A stretch of DNA of 44,619 nucleotides. It comes from Polysphondylium violaceum (lineage: Eukaryota; Evosea; Eumycetozoa; Dictyosteliales; Dictyosteliaceae). Under the pieces are notes generated by a model. That model was not told the origin of the DNA and did not search any database. It saw only the letters and a program-made list of their open reading frames with translations. This document shows positions 33,584 through 44,597 of this stretch, piece by piece. The position numbers and the translations under genes were made by a program. Within the stretch, counting starts at the first letter, position 1. Each line of letters starts with the position of its first letter. Location: positions 1 to 44,619 of the forward strand of contig AJWJ01000150.1 of the NCBI GenBank assembly GCA_000277445.1, read 5' to 3'.

Positions 33584-34969
33584 ATGATGATTTCAAAAAT
33601 CAACTTAATATCGCTAATATTATTAGTGATATGTGTATGGTATTCTCATGGACTCACTATAAAAGGTAGAGTCGATGCTGATGAAAATTGGTTTTATTTG
33701 GAAAAGTTCTGTTTTGAAAATGGTGGTCAGATAAAATTATCCATTGATTGGGGTGTAAATCCAGGAGACAAGGCTCTTCTACTCTATTCCGATAGAGCTG
33801 GTAACTGGGGCGGTATTAAAAAGAATGAAAGTTTATCTTGTAGCGAAAAGGTAATTTTGTATAGAAATAATTGTTATTCATTTATATATATTAATATAAA
33901 ATTAAAATAATTATAGAAATTATATGCAAGTTATACCTTTTATAATAACTTTAATCAAGATATAGTTTATAATATTACTCAACAAAGAAATCGTTGGTGG
34001 TATTTTGTATTTGTAAACTGTCAAGAATCAAGTATTTCAATCCCAAGTTTTGAAATTAAAATGACCAATAATGGTGATAGATTTGATAGAGAAATTTCTG
34101 CCGATCAACAATCCATCCCACAAGCTCAAGTATTTTTCATTTTATTCTTTTCCATTTTATTGGCTGCCTGTATTACCTCTGTTGTCCTTTTATCAAAAAG
34201 AGGTTTGGAAACCAAAATTGTTAAACAACTTATTGGTGTCATTTCCCTTAAAGTATTTGGTCTCTTGTTATTCTTGGTAAACTGGGGTCATATTATTAAA
34301 TTTGGTTATGAATTGAGATATTTAGCTTACTTTGGTAATCGTATGTATATTATTTTTATTAAAATATCTTTAAAAAATACTAATTATTATTATTAAATAG
34401 TTGTATCAATTGTTTCATCAACATTATTTATTATGTTATTGTTATTGGTTTCACAAGGTTATACAATTTCGATTTACTACGGATCATTGATCAACAAGGC
34501 AGCCACTGCAGTTATTGTCGTTGGTTTTACTGCTGGTTGTTGGGGTATTTTTACCTTGGTTTACTATTACTACTCTAGTAGCTCAAACACATACATCTTT
34601 TACTATGACACTATTCCAGGTTACGTTTTATTGGCCATCTATTTAGTGATTGGTCTTTTCTTTGGTGTCTGTTGTTTTAGAACACATAGAAAACAAAATG
34701 ACATGTCCAAAAGAAGATTCTTTATCATGTTTGCTTGTGTTTTTATTTGTTGGTTTGTGTCTTTACCAGTTGTCGTTATTGTCGCTCATTTCATGGATCC
34801 ATGGGTTAGATATAAGGTCATTACTATTCTCAATCTAATCATTGACGCCATCTTTTTCGTTGCCCTTACCATTATTTTCAGACCAACCAAAACAAATCTA
34901 TTGGTTCAAATATTAAACAAAGACGAAAAACTTGGAGAAAATTCAATGAAAATGAAAGAATTGGATTAA
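33584..34969 (+). CDS. GPR180/TMEM145-like seven-transmembrane protein
   Basis: Exons 33584-33850, 33917-34340 and 34401-34969 join in phase to 419 residues. The first ATG gives a signal peptide (MMISKINLISLILLVICVWYSHG). An extracellular beta-rich domain of about 150 residues follows (NWFYLEKFCFENGGQIKLSI, WWYFVFVNCQ), then seven hydrophobic segments (VFFILFFSILLAACITSVVLL, LIGVISLKVFGLLLFLV and so on) and a short cytosolic tail. This is the layout of the GPR180/TMEM145 (intimal thickness-related receptor) family with a Golgi-dynamics-like extracellular domain. The ligand is unknown. The introns are GTAATT...ATAG and GTATGT...AATAG. Confidence 0.87.
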
Positions 34970-35311
34970 GAGATTTTGAAAAAAGAGAATCAAACATAAG
35001 CGCGCGACTTTAATCAAATATATATTCTTTTGTTATTTTTTTTAATTTTTAATTCATTTCTTTTCATCTCTTTTTTCTATATATAAAATATATATTTAAA
35101 ATAAATCTTTTTTTTTTTACGTTAACTTTGCTTTCCTTGTGTGTATTTGAAGACCCTTCTTTCATTATTATTACTATGATCATTGCCGCAATTAGTTTTT
35201 TTCATTTTTTTTTCATTTTTTTTTTTCAAAAATGATCAAAAAAATTCATCAAAAACTTCTGAATCGATTTTTTTACTTGTTTGTTTATATATAATATAGA
35301 AATTAGATAAA
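34970..35311. other. Intergenic region before NDUFA8
   Basis: 342 nt, T-rich, with GCGCGC at 35000-35005 only 30 nt after the receptor stop and about 306 nt before the NDUFA8 ATG. A run of TTTTCATTTTTTTTTC repeats lies near 35198-35226. No gene is seen. Confidence 0.6.
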
Positions 35312-35977
35312 ATGGAGCAATATACAAGAGCTGAATTAGTTTCATCAAGAGAATCCCTTTGGGCTATTTGTGGAGCTGCTTTTCAAGCATACGAAAACTG
35401 CAAATTAGAAAAAGGTGATGATCCCGAAGCTTGTTTAAAGAAATCTATTGCCGTTACTGGTTGCACTCAAAAAATGTAAGTCTAACTTATTCACATTTGC
35501 CTACACAATCAAATTTTGAACCAAAGCAGAATGTCAAATCAATCATCAATATTTCAACAAATGAAATTAAAAACACTATAGAGTGTTTATATAATTCAAC
35601 CATACTGTTGAATTGCACACCTGCCTATATATATAATGAATGACACAAAACAAATTCAATGAAATATGCATATCAATCTCAATTACTTTATCAATCATAC
35701 ACCACCATCTGTGTGTGTGCAAATCATAAAACACACACCACATCCTATAGATCTTATGCGATGTTCACTGTTTAAGCACCTTCGTGCATAGTACATCAAA
35801 CTAATATCTCTTTCTTTTTCCTCTAGTATGAAAGATATTGTCGCTCTTTGCAATCCTGAATTAAAAGAAAGTGCTACATGTTGCGAAGAAAACAATATGA
35901 GAACTCTCAAATGCCCAAATGAAGAAAAAGCCTTAGAAAACTGTTTTGAAAATAATGTTTTACCAAAATACAAATAA
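35312..35977 (+). CDS. ndufa8: NDUFA8-like complex I subunit (quadruple CX9C)
   Basis: Exons 35312-35475 and 35827-35977 join in phase to 104 residues; the short exons make it easy to miss. Four CX9C motifs are visible: CGAAFQAYENC, CLKKSIAVTGC, CNPELKESATC and CPNEEKALENC. Four CX9C motifs in two coiled-coil-helix-coiled-coil-helix domains are the hallmark of NDUFA8 (PGIV), an accessory subunit on the intermembrane-space side of complex I imported by the Mia40 relay. The sequence KGDDPEACLKKSIAVTGC also fits NDUFA8. The protein is shorter than the 172-residue human form, lacking the C-terminal extension. The 351-nt intron is the longest in the window and contains clear hairpins. Confidence 0.85.
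35571..35615. other. Two tandem perfect hairpins in the NDUFA8 intron
   Basis: AAACACT-ATAG-AGTGTTT (35571-35588) is followed five bases later by AATTCAAC-CATACT-GTTGAATT (35593-35614). Both are perfect stem-loops of 7 and 8 bp. A third small hairpin GCAC-CTTC-GTGC lies downstream in the same intron (about 35776-35787). Confidence 0.6.
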
Positions 35978-36665
35978 GCAAAAAGAAATAAATATAGTAT
36001 AATAATAGTAATAAATGTAAATCATTGATCTTTGTATCTATTTTTTTTTTGGTTTTATGTTTAAATATTAAATTGTTAGCCTCTGACATTTGAGGTCGTA
36101 TTATTTCAATACAATGGCTTTTTCAATTTCAAATATGAAATTGTTTGTCAAAGCGATGGATATTCTTGCTCACAAAAAGTAAATTTTATCTGTTTTCTTT
36201 GAATGCGCTTGAGAATCATATATGGATGGCGGTGTAGACTATCATATAATTCCCATGCAGCTCGACCAATTATTTTCACATGCGATGTTCTTTTTTTATG
36301 TGGAATAATTGGAATTCCAGTGAGCTCACAAAGTATTTATGTGTCCACCACTAAATCACATGAGTGTGTTATCTTCATTTGCAAAAACGAAAAAATTTTG
36401 GTAAAAAATTAAAAACAATTAAAAAATTTTTAAATTTCATACTTTTTTTAGGAAGTTGTTATAGATTTCTTTTTTTTCTTTTTTTTTTTATTTGTATTAT
36501 CAATTTGTATACCAAGATCCTCGACTAGTTTTACAAAGATTTCTTTTTTTATTTTTTCTAAATATATATAAAATAGCAAAAAATAAAAAAAAAAGATTAA
36601 AAAACAACACACACACCATATATAAAAATCACATATGTATATATAGGAGTTGGTAATAATAAAAT
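35978..36665. other. Intergenic region before the ammonium transporter, with an unexplained segment
   Basis: The segment 36081-36413 is less A/T-rich than typical intergenic DNA here. An ATG at 36114 opens a 22-codon ORF (MAFSISNMKLFVKAMDILAH...). Using a 35-nt intron at 36179-36213 (GTAAAT...TGAG), it could join the frame running to 36412 for a total of about 88 residues. The acceptor is poor and no family is recognised. The rest is T- and A-rich. Confidence 0.35.
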
Positions 36666-38041
36666 ATGTTTGAATCATCATCGTCAGATTCAACAAGTAG
36701 TGCAAGCGATGATTTTACATTAGAGTATTATATAGACAGTAGTTGGATACTGAGTGCTGCAAATTTAGTGTTTTGTAAATAGAGCTCCTACATAGATAGA
36801 TACACAGTAGATATTAGATATGAATAATATATTAATCATAGTAAAACATATAAACAGTTATGCAGGCAGGGTTTGGGATGTTGGAGGCAGGCATGGTTAG
36901 GGCAAAGAATACTAAAAGTATATTGCTAAAGAATTTGGTCTGCACGGCAATATGTGCGATAGCGTATTTTTGTGTTGGACATTCCTTTGCGTTTGGTAGA
37001 ACGAACCCCAACTCTTTTTTCGGAGTTGGCAACTACTTTCTCAGAGACTATACAGATTACTCGTATTGGATCATACAGTGGGCCTATTCGGCCACCGCAA
37101 CAACAATTGCCACCGGTGCAATGGCAGAGCGTTTACAGTTGCACTGTTATTTATTGTTTTCATTTATACAGACAACACTCATCTATCCGTTTGTTGCACA
37201 CTGGGTGTGGAGCAGCTATGGATGGCTCTATGACTTGGGTATGGTGGATTTTGCCGGAGGCAGTGTGATTCACATTGTGGCGGGCGTGACAGGTGCCTGT
37301 GGCAGCTTCTTGCTGGGTCCGCGTATCGGGAGATTTAATCAAGAGAATGGCAAGCCCAAGAAACTACCGGGGCACAGTGTTGTGCTGTCGAGCTTGGGCG
37401 CCATGATTTTGTGGTACTCGTGGTACGGATACACAGCCGGCGCCTCGTACGGCATGACCAAAAACAGAGTGTTGCCCGTGTCTCGTGTGAGTGTCGTTGT
37501 GACATTGTCTGCAGCAACAAGTCTGATGACCGTGTTGGCCATTGGAAAGATTATCACTGGACACTATGACCTCGTCAAGGGCATCAACGGTTTGATCGTG
37601 GGCCTCGTTTCATCCACCTCGTGCTGCGCCTATATCGAGCCTTGGGCCGGTATTGTCGTTGGCTTTATTGGTGCCATTGTGTACTATGCATCAAGTTGGG
37701 CCCTCTTGAATTGGATTCGACTCGACGATCCGGTGGATGCCACCGCCATACATTTGTTTGGCGGGTGTTGGAGTATTATAAGCACGGGATTCTTTGCCAC
37801 CCACGGCAGGGTAAGGAATCCCCAAATCCTACTACCAGGAGGTATATTCTATGGTGGTGGCATCAGTCTGCTGTGGGTACAATTGGTAGGCATGTGTGTA
37901 GCCATTCTCTGGTCTGGTATCCTATCCGGCACCTTTTTCTTAATCATGCAATACTTTCAAAAACTACGTGTTGATGTTGATACCGAGTTGGCCGGCTTAG
38001 ATAACTCAAATCACGGTGGTTCTGCCTATATATTTGATTAA
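36666..38041 (+). CDS. Ammonium transporter, Amt family
   Basis: Exons 36666-36774 and 36858-38041 join in phase to 430 residues. Exon 1 gives a Ser-rich N-terminus and the first half of helix 1; the intron splits NLVFF. The Amt signature FFMQAGFGMLEAGMVRAKNT follows, then about eleven membrane segments. Conserved pore features are present: the Asp of DFAGGSVIH and its histidine (about residue 173), and the second pore histidine in AIHLFGG (about 333). Amt proteins carry ammonium across membranes. In D. discoideum, AmtA-C tune the ammonia signal that controls slug-to-fruiting-body switching; which paralogue this is cannot be said. G+C is high in the middle (37230-37800). Confidence 0.93.
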
Positions 38042-38639
38042 TAATAAAAAATGTACATTTATAAAGAAAGATATAATTCATCAACTTTTAGATATATATC
38101 TATATCTATTTATTTAGATTTACATCAAAAAATGATATCAATATAGCATGTACGATATGTGAAATCATTTTTTGACAAAAATCCCAAATAATACATCATA
38201 TCATTTTTATCAATACATTAAAAATGAAATCTTGAGCAAAGAGATCAACACAATGTTGACTAGAAATTTCCTGGTGCTAATTTATCTTAGTTTGGCACAA
38301 CTTTTGCTTCGGTTAGAATCAAGAATATTCAAAAAAGTTTTAGATTTTTTTTTTTTTTTATTTTTTTTACGTGCTTTTTTTTTTCAAGCACACCACTCGA
38401 TATTGATTTTTTTTTTCTAAACCACACACTCACAATTTGCCACCTTCTAATCACCTTCACACTCTCTTTCTCACTTTCTGTACATTTTATAAAAAACATA
38501 TTTGTTTAGGTTACTAGTTGTTGTCAGGATTCATTTAATATCTCAAACTTTAGTTTTTATATTTTTTTTTTTTCTAAATTTATAAAAACTTGTATACAAC
38601 CACATCTTACACACTCACACACTCACATATATAGATAAA
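38042..38639. other. Gene-free region between Amt and the FYVE gene
   Basis: 598 nt. An open frame at 38172-38420 has some protein-like sequence but opens with TTG and ends in poly-Phe from T runs, so no gene is called. Long T tracts (38345-38415) and CACTCACAC repeats (38610-38630) lead up to the FYVE start codon. Confidence 0.5.
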
Positions 38640-39028
38640 ATGGAATTCGAAGAAGATAGCTCATTTAAACCAGATGCCACCTTTACAAACACTAGACCAA
38701 AGTGGGCAGATGATTCAACAGCTACCAATTGTAAGAGATGCAGAGTTGGTTTTTCTTTATTAAATAGAAGAGTATGTAGTAGTACTAGTTTAGTTTAGTC
38801 ATGTGTTGAGCGTTCTCTATGCAACATTACTCAATGTTTATAAGCAACAACAAACAACAGCAATATTCTAATAAGATCATTTCATCATATTTATAGCATC
38901 ATTGTAGAAGATGTGGTTTAGTATTTTGTCAAAAATGCTCTTCAAATGCTGTCAAAATCCCTCAATTAAATTATAATTTTGTACCAGTTAGAGTATGTGA
39001 TGATTGTCACAGAATTGTTACTCTTTAA
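38640..39028 (+). CDS. Minimal FYVE zinc-finger protein, 87 residues
   Basis: Exons 38640-38771 and 38897-39028 (132 nt each, phase 0) give 87 residues, nearly all FYVE domain. The WxxD-type motif is KWADDSTATNC. Zinc pairs are CKRC, CRRC, CQKC and CDDC. The basic signature RRHHCRRCG is split by the intron, with RR in exon 1 and HHCRRCG in exon 2. VPVRVCDDCHRI ends the fold. FYVE domains bind phosphatidylinositol 3-phosphate on endosomes. Nothing else is attached: a 20-residue acidic lead and no coiled coil or C-terminal domain. It might act as a PI3P-binding adaptor or dominant competitor. The intron is GTATGT...TATAG. Confidence 0.88.
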
Positions 39029-39377
39029 ATATGATTTTGTTTTTTGATTTAGTTTTTCTTTTTTTATCCATCTGTAAAACCAATAACAATAGTAGTAACA
39101 ATAGTAATAACAATAATAATAATAATAACAATAATACTATCCATATCAAACTTAAACAAACTCAATTATAATGAACATATTATAGTAACAAACACAATCC
39201 CTCCCTCTTCCCCCCCACTCCCCTATCCCATTACATCACTATTTTGATGAAAAGGTTGATATTTAATCTTTTTGTGGTATATTTGCTACAAAACGAAATT
39301 TTCCAAGAATAAATGTAATCTACATCAAAAAAAACAAAAAAAACAGAGTTTTTGGATTTATATAAATTCATTTATTT
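39029..39377. other. Convergent 3' region between the FYVE gene and APC6
   Basis: 349 nt between two stop codons, with AATAGT/AATAAC repeats near 39085-39140 and a C-rich patch (39200-39230). It should hold both 3' UTRs. No gene is seen. Confidence 0.7.
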
Positions 39378-41458
39378 TCAATCATATTCAAGTATTGATA
39401 AAGAAAGAGCTTTTTGTAAAAGTACATTTGTAAAAGTATCGTCTCTTAGGGAAAGACTTTGATGGTAGATATCGATGGCATCGTCGAGCTTTCCTTCCAA
39501 ATGATGAGTGAATCCAATGGCTGTGAATACAGATGGATTGTTGGGAGAGAGTGATAGAGACATATTATAGTATTTGAGTGCTTGATTAAATTGTCTGAGT
39601 TTTCTGTAACAATGTGCGACATTGTATATAGTAGGTTCCCATGACTCTGATATTTCACCGCCATTGGATGATTGATTATTAAATGTACTAATGTCTAAAG
39701 CTTTTTGAAATAAAACTATGGCCTCTTGGTATTTTCCATTCTTGTATTCAATAATACCAAGTTCATTGTATATAATTGGGTCATATTCACAGATATCCTT
39801 TGCTTGCAATAGATATTGTGATGCCAAACTTAGATTATGTACTCTAATTAATTCCATACCTATACAAAGTAAAGGTAAATGACATCTATCATATGATTGT
39901 ATATTAGTACAATTATATTAAAGAGTATAATAGTATAAGAATATTTACCCAGTTAATAATCTAGAAGAAGTTCTGTAGGCAGCCATAGCTTGATCATGTT
40001 CACCTTTATTTGCAAAGTGATGACCAAATGCCAACCAAGAAGGACCAATACGACTATCAATTGAAGTTGATTTTGTAAAGAATTTTAAAGAGAGTTCATA
40101 GTTTTGAATGAGTTGATAATAGGATGCGACACCATACCAAGAGATTGGTGATTGTGTGAAATTTTCAATCAATTGATTACATGTATAATAAAGTTCATTG
40201 GTTTTCTGTAGTTCAAACATTGACGATATATGAACCATTAAACAAATTTGATTATTATAATAATTATCTTGTTTTAATATCTTTTTAGTGATTGAATAAG
40301 CGTCTGAAAATTGATGATGATAGAAATTATATTCTGCAATACAAGTTTGTACATCATTGCTTGATAGAAAATATTTATAATTATCATTATCATTATTATT
40401 GCTGTTATTATCATCTATGTTTTCATTGTTTAATTGTATTAATGTGTCAAGTATCTTTGTATTTGAATTTTGATTTACTGAATCATACTATTGAGAGATA
40501 GAGTATATTAGTAATTGTTTAATATATGCTAAACACATACATAGTAGATGTGATATTATATACTTTTTTTAAAGATATTAAATATAAATCCTTTAACCAT
40601 TGATCTTGAGCTTTAAAATTTAATCGATCAATTAATTCCAATTCTTCAGAATAATTTAATAGATGGTTTCTAGATAATGATTCAAAAGATTCATAGCAAT
40701 TGTAATCCAACAGTAAAGATTGAATATACCAATATCTTGCTTTTTTAAAATTATCCATAGATTCAAAACATTTACCTCTAATCATACATATATTTGATCT
40801 AAGTATTTTAATATTATCAAGTCTGCTCTTGTTGTTATCTGTCATTAAAAATGGAATTACATTATCTTGCTGTTGTTGATCATCATCAGTGCTATCATCA
40901 ATATCATCGATATCATCATCTTGTTCATCGTCATTTATAATATTTTGATCATTATCACCGCCCAATATTTGTAAACATTGATCATACTCATTGGTTTCAA
41001 TCTTGCATTTGGCAGCCAAGTGTTTTAATGTTAATCTCTGATATTGATTGCATTTTGTTTGGCCGCTCTTATCGATTGAATTTAAATACTTTGTCAGCAA
41101 AAAAGAAGCTCTTTGAAATTGTTTATCTAAATAAAGTGAACTGCATAACAAAAATAATTGATCTGCATATTCTGTATAACAATAATAAGTTAATATAATC
41201 TAGACCAATCAATTGCTGCAATTTGCGTCGTATCACTTTGATATTACTTTTTGAAGATAAGGGATACAAGGTCAATAGTTTGTCTGCAAAATAAATTGCA
41301 GTGGTGAATGATTGCATCGATAGTGCATTCTTTATATTATCAGTTAATCTTGATTCCAAATACAGAAACTGCTGATCATTGTTGCTTTTGTGAATATTAC
41401 CTGCACCCAGAATAGGTGTTGGTGGTATGGGTGTGGGTGTTGCTATCGTAGCCATCAT
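39378..41458 (-). CDS. anapc6: APC6/CDC16, anaphase-promoting complex TPR subunit
   Basis: Exons 41458-41206, 41171-40564, 40487-39949 and 39885-39378 join in phase to 635 residues (family about 620). The second half carries tandem tetratricopeptide repeats with CDC16 signatures: PISWYGVASYYQLIQNYELSLKFF, GPSWLAFGHHFANKGEHDQAMAAYRTSSRL, TGCHLPLLCIGME (made only by the spliced exon 3/4 junction), IYNELGIIEYKNGKYQEAIVLF. APC6 is a scaffold of the APC/C ubiquitin ligase that drives exit from mitosis. A poly-Asp/Gln insert lies near residues 150-185. The first intron (41205-41172, GTCTAG...ACAG) would be only 34 nt, very short, but it restores LIEYADQLFLL across the junction. Confidence 0.92.
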
Positions 41459-43338
41459 AGATATATAAGATAATCACTCTTCTATTTTTTTTTTACTTTT
41501 TTTTTTATTATTTTTTTTTTTTCAAAATTTGGAGGGAAAATAAATGTATTTTATTTTATTTAAAAAGTAAAAAGGGATTGTAATAGTTTTATTTGTAGGT
41601 AATCAAGAGATAGATATTATTTGTTTGTATTTGATAGATTTTAATGTTGTGGATATTGTAAAATTATGACGCAAGGGGATATACCCAAAAAATCTTTTTT
41701 TTTGGTGTAAAATAAAAAATTAAAAAAAATCTTTTTTTTTTTTACTCCTGCGACTGGGCAGAGTTAGCTGATGTCATCGCTCGGATTTTTGGATAAAATA
41801 AAAAAAAAAAAAAAATCTTTTTCTGGGGTAGGGAAATAGAAGTCCTTTAGCACGCATTCATTATCGTTATTGTGATTCATACATAAACTCACACAACACG
41901 CTCACTCACACAACGCTCTCTCTCAAAGGAGGTTTTATCATCATCAACATATCATATTCTATCATATATAGAAAAGAGAGGGAATTCTAATTTAGGTAGG
42001 TCAAATTTAATACTAAACACATGTGTGATTATAAAAATATATTTTTTTTTATTTAAATGCACACACTCTTTCCCTATCATATCAATTCTATTTAACCACT
42101 TTGAAATCACACCCTTGTGTACGTCCATGTATAGTATGTGTGTGCATTCATTCACATTCACACATACACACACCAAAGGATATCTCACACCCTCTTCTTG
42201 TTTTGTTTTATATTTATTTAAACTAAAAAGCACTAGGTTTTTACCTCTTACCCCTCATCAAAACAGATTTGAAAAGAGGAATATATATATTTAGTTGATG
42301 AAACACACACTCACACTCACCTCTCAAATACACACAACCACCCAAATATATATTTAATTATTTAATTATTTAATTATTTAATTATTTAATTTTGATACAA
42401 ACAACCCAACAACAATGTTGTTTCTCTATTTGTTACTAATATAGGTCCTAACATCAATAACACACACACATAATTAATTAATATAAACAAAACACAAAAA
42501 AAAAAAAAAAAAAAGAAAAAGGTATCACTTCATAAACACTCTTTTTTCACCCACACACAAGATCACATTTATTTATTTTATTATATTATATTATTATATT
42601 ATTATTTGTTTTCGCATTGTAATAAAAATATTTATATATAATAATTATTCTCAAAGTTTAGAGTTTTGAACACACATTCATAATCGTTCATCATAACCAT
42701 CATAAAAGCATAGATAAAAGATAGACAGCTAGATAGAGAGATAGAAATTATTATTATTTTCATACAAGTAAAGTAATCTACAAACAATAACCACATCATT
42801 TGAACAAACCAATTTTAAAAAATCTTGTTCTTTTTTTTTTGTCATCTTTTATTTTTTTTTCTAAAAAGAAATTACAAAATATAGACACCACACGCTCTTA
42901 ACATACACTCCCTTTCAAGGACATTCTCCAAGGTTTAATCCAACTAAATCATATTGTGTTATTGCAGATATTTAATTATTATTTTTAATTATTTTTTTTT
43001 TGATTTTTTTCATGACCAATCTTATTTTTTTCATTTGAAAAAAAGTATTTTTTTTTTTTTTTATCACCTGTAAAAAACAATTTTCAGTTAATTTACAATC
43101 AGTTAAAATCATTTATTTATTCATTCCTTCATCTATTTTGGTACGGGTGGGAAATTTAAACCTATTTTTATATTGATTCTTATTTTAGCTTAGTAGTAGG
43201 AGTTTATTCATTTTTTTATTTATAAAATTATCCTAACATAATAATTATATAGTTTATTGTAGTATTATAATAATAAAGTAACAACAATAACAACAACACA
43301 ATCTAAATACAACAACATAAAATAACAAAGATACAAAG
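41459..43338. other. 1.9-kb non-coding region between APC6 and the G-alpha gene
   Basis: The longest gene-free stretch of the window. It holds A/T homopolymers, a less A/T-rich patch near 41742-41790, CA-rich blocks (41880-41920, 42300-42345), an 8-bp tandem repeat at 42353-42391, and AATAACAAC repeats just before the G-alpha ATG. It probably carries divergent regulatory sequence for both genes; long upstream regions are usual for developmentally regulated genes. No gene is recognised. Confidence 0.6.
42353..42391. repeat. TTTAATTA 8-bp tandem repeat
   Basis: Four full TTTAATTA units plus an imperfect fifth in the G-alpha upstream region. Confidence 0.85.
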
Positions 43339-44557
43339 ATGGGTTGTATATTGACAATTGAAGCAAAGAAATCAAGAGATATTGATTATCAATTGAAAAA
43401 AGATGGTGATTATCAAAAAAGTGAAACCAAACTCTTACTCTTGGGACCAGGTGAATCTGGAAAATCAACTATATTTAAACAAATGAAAATCATTCAAGAT
43501 GATGGTGGTTTCTCTATTGATGAAAGATTAGAATACAGATATATTATTTATGGTAATTGTATCAGTCAAATGAAAGTTTTAGTTATGGCTGCTATTAATC
43601 ATGATATTAAACCTCATAACCCTGAAAATGAAGTATGTATTTATAGTGTAGTTTACTAGTCATTTCTGATGATCGATCATCATAATGTAAAAAAAAAAAA
43701 AAATCTCATCTCTAACAACAAACTATTCTTTAGGCAAGATTTGATAAACTATCAAAAATAGCAGCAGGTGGTAATTCATGGACTTTAGAAGTAGCAGAGG
43801 ATATTAGATGTTTATGGGACGATGAAGGAATTCAAAAAATATATCAAATGAGAGACAAATATTTCCAATTAAACGATTCAGCGGAATAGTAAGTAATCAT
43901 TGGTTTTAACATGCATCACAATATAAAACTAACATATGTTCTTCTTGTAAAAACTATAGCTTTTTTAAAAATATAACTAGATTTGCAAATGATAATTATG
44001 TACCAACTCAAGATGATGTATTAAGATCTAGAGTCAGAACAACAGGTATTCAAGAAGCACACTTTAAATTCCATGATATAGAATTTAGAATGTTGGATGT
44101 AGGAGGACAAAGAAGTGAAAGAAGAAAATGGATTCATTGTTTTGATTCAGTGACAGCAGTTATATTTTGTGTTGCACTCAGCGAGTATGACCAAACACTT
44201 CGTGAAGAGGAATCACAAAATAGAATGAAAGAGTCTTTGATGCTCTTTGACGAGATTGTCAATAGCCATTGGTTTAGAAACACAGCATTTATTATATTTT
44301 TTAACAAGGTTGATCTCTTTAGAGAAAAGATTACCAAAGTCGACTTGGCCGAACATTTTCCAGGATATACAGGTGGACATAATTTTGAAAATGCAACTCT
44401 ATATATTAAAAAAATGTTTTTCGATCAATGTCATAGTCCTCATAGTATGTTTACTCATTTCACTTGTGCAATTGATACAGCAAACATTCAATTTGTATTC
44501 CATGCTGTCAAAGAAACTTTATTAAAAAATATTTTCAATACCATTATTCATTATTAA
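43339..44557 (+). CDS. Heterotrimeric G-protein alpha subunit
   Basis: Exons 43339-43632, 43734-43888 and 43960-44557 join in phase to 348 residues. Residue 2 is Gly and residue 3 Cys (MGC), the sites for N-myristoylation and palmitoylation. The P-loop is GPGESGKST, with Pro where nearly all G-alpha proteins have Ala. Switch I has SRVRTTGI with the catalytic Arg and the Thr. Switch II is DVGGQRSERRKW with the catalytic Gln. Guanine-binding motifs are FFNKVDLF (NKxD) and TCAIDTAN. The C-terminus, NTIIHY, which contacts receptors, differs from the common mammalian classes. Dictyostelids have about a dozen G-alpha genes, and the paralogue is not assigned. The introns are GTATGT...TTTAG and GTAAGT...TATAG. 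Confidence 0.93.
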
Positions 44558-44597
44558 AAAAGTAAATATATGGTATATAATAATAATAAGAAGTTAT

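Noticed and set aside
38172-38420. 82-codon plus-strand ORF after the Amt gene
   Set aside because: Begins at TTG, ends in poly-Phe from T tracts; part of it reads like protein, but there is no start or splice site to support a gene.
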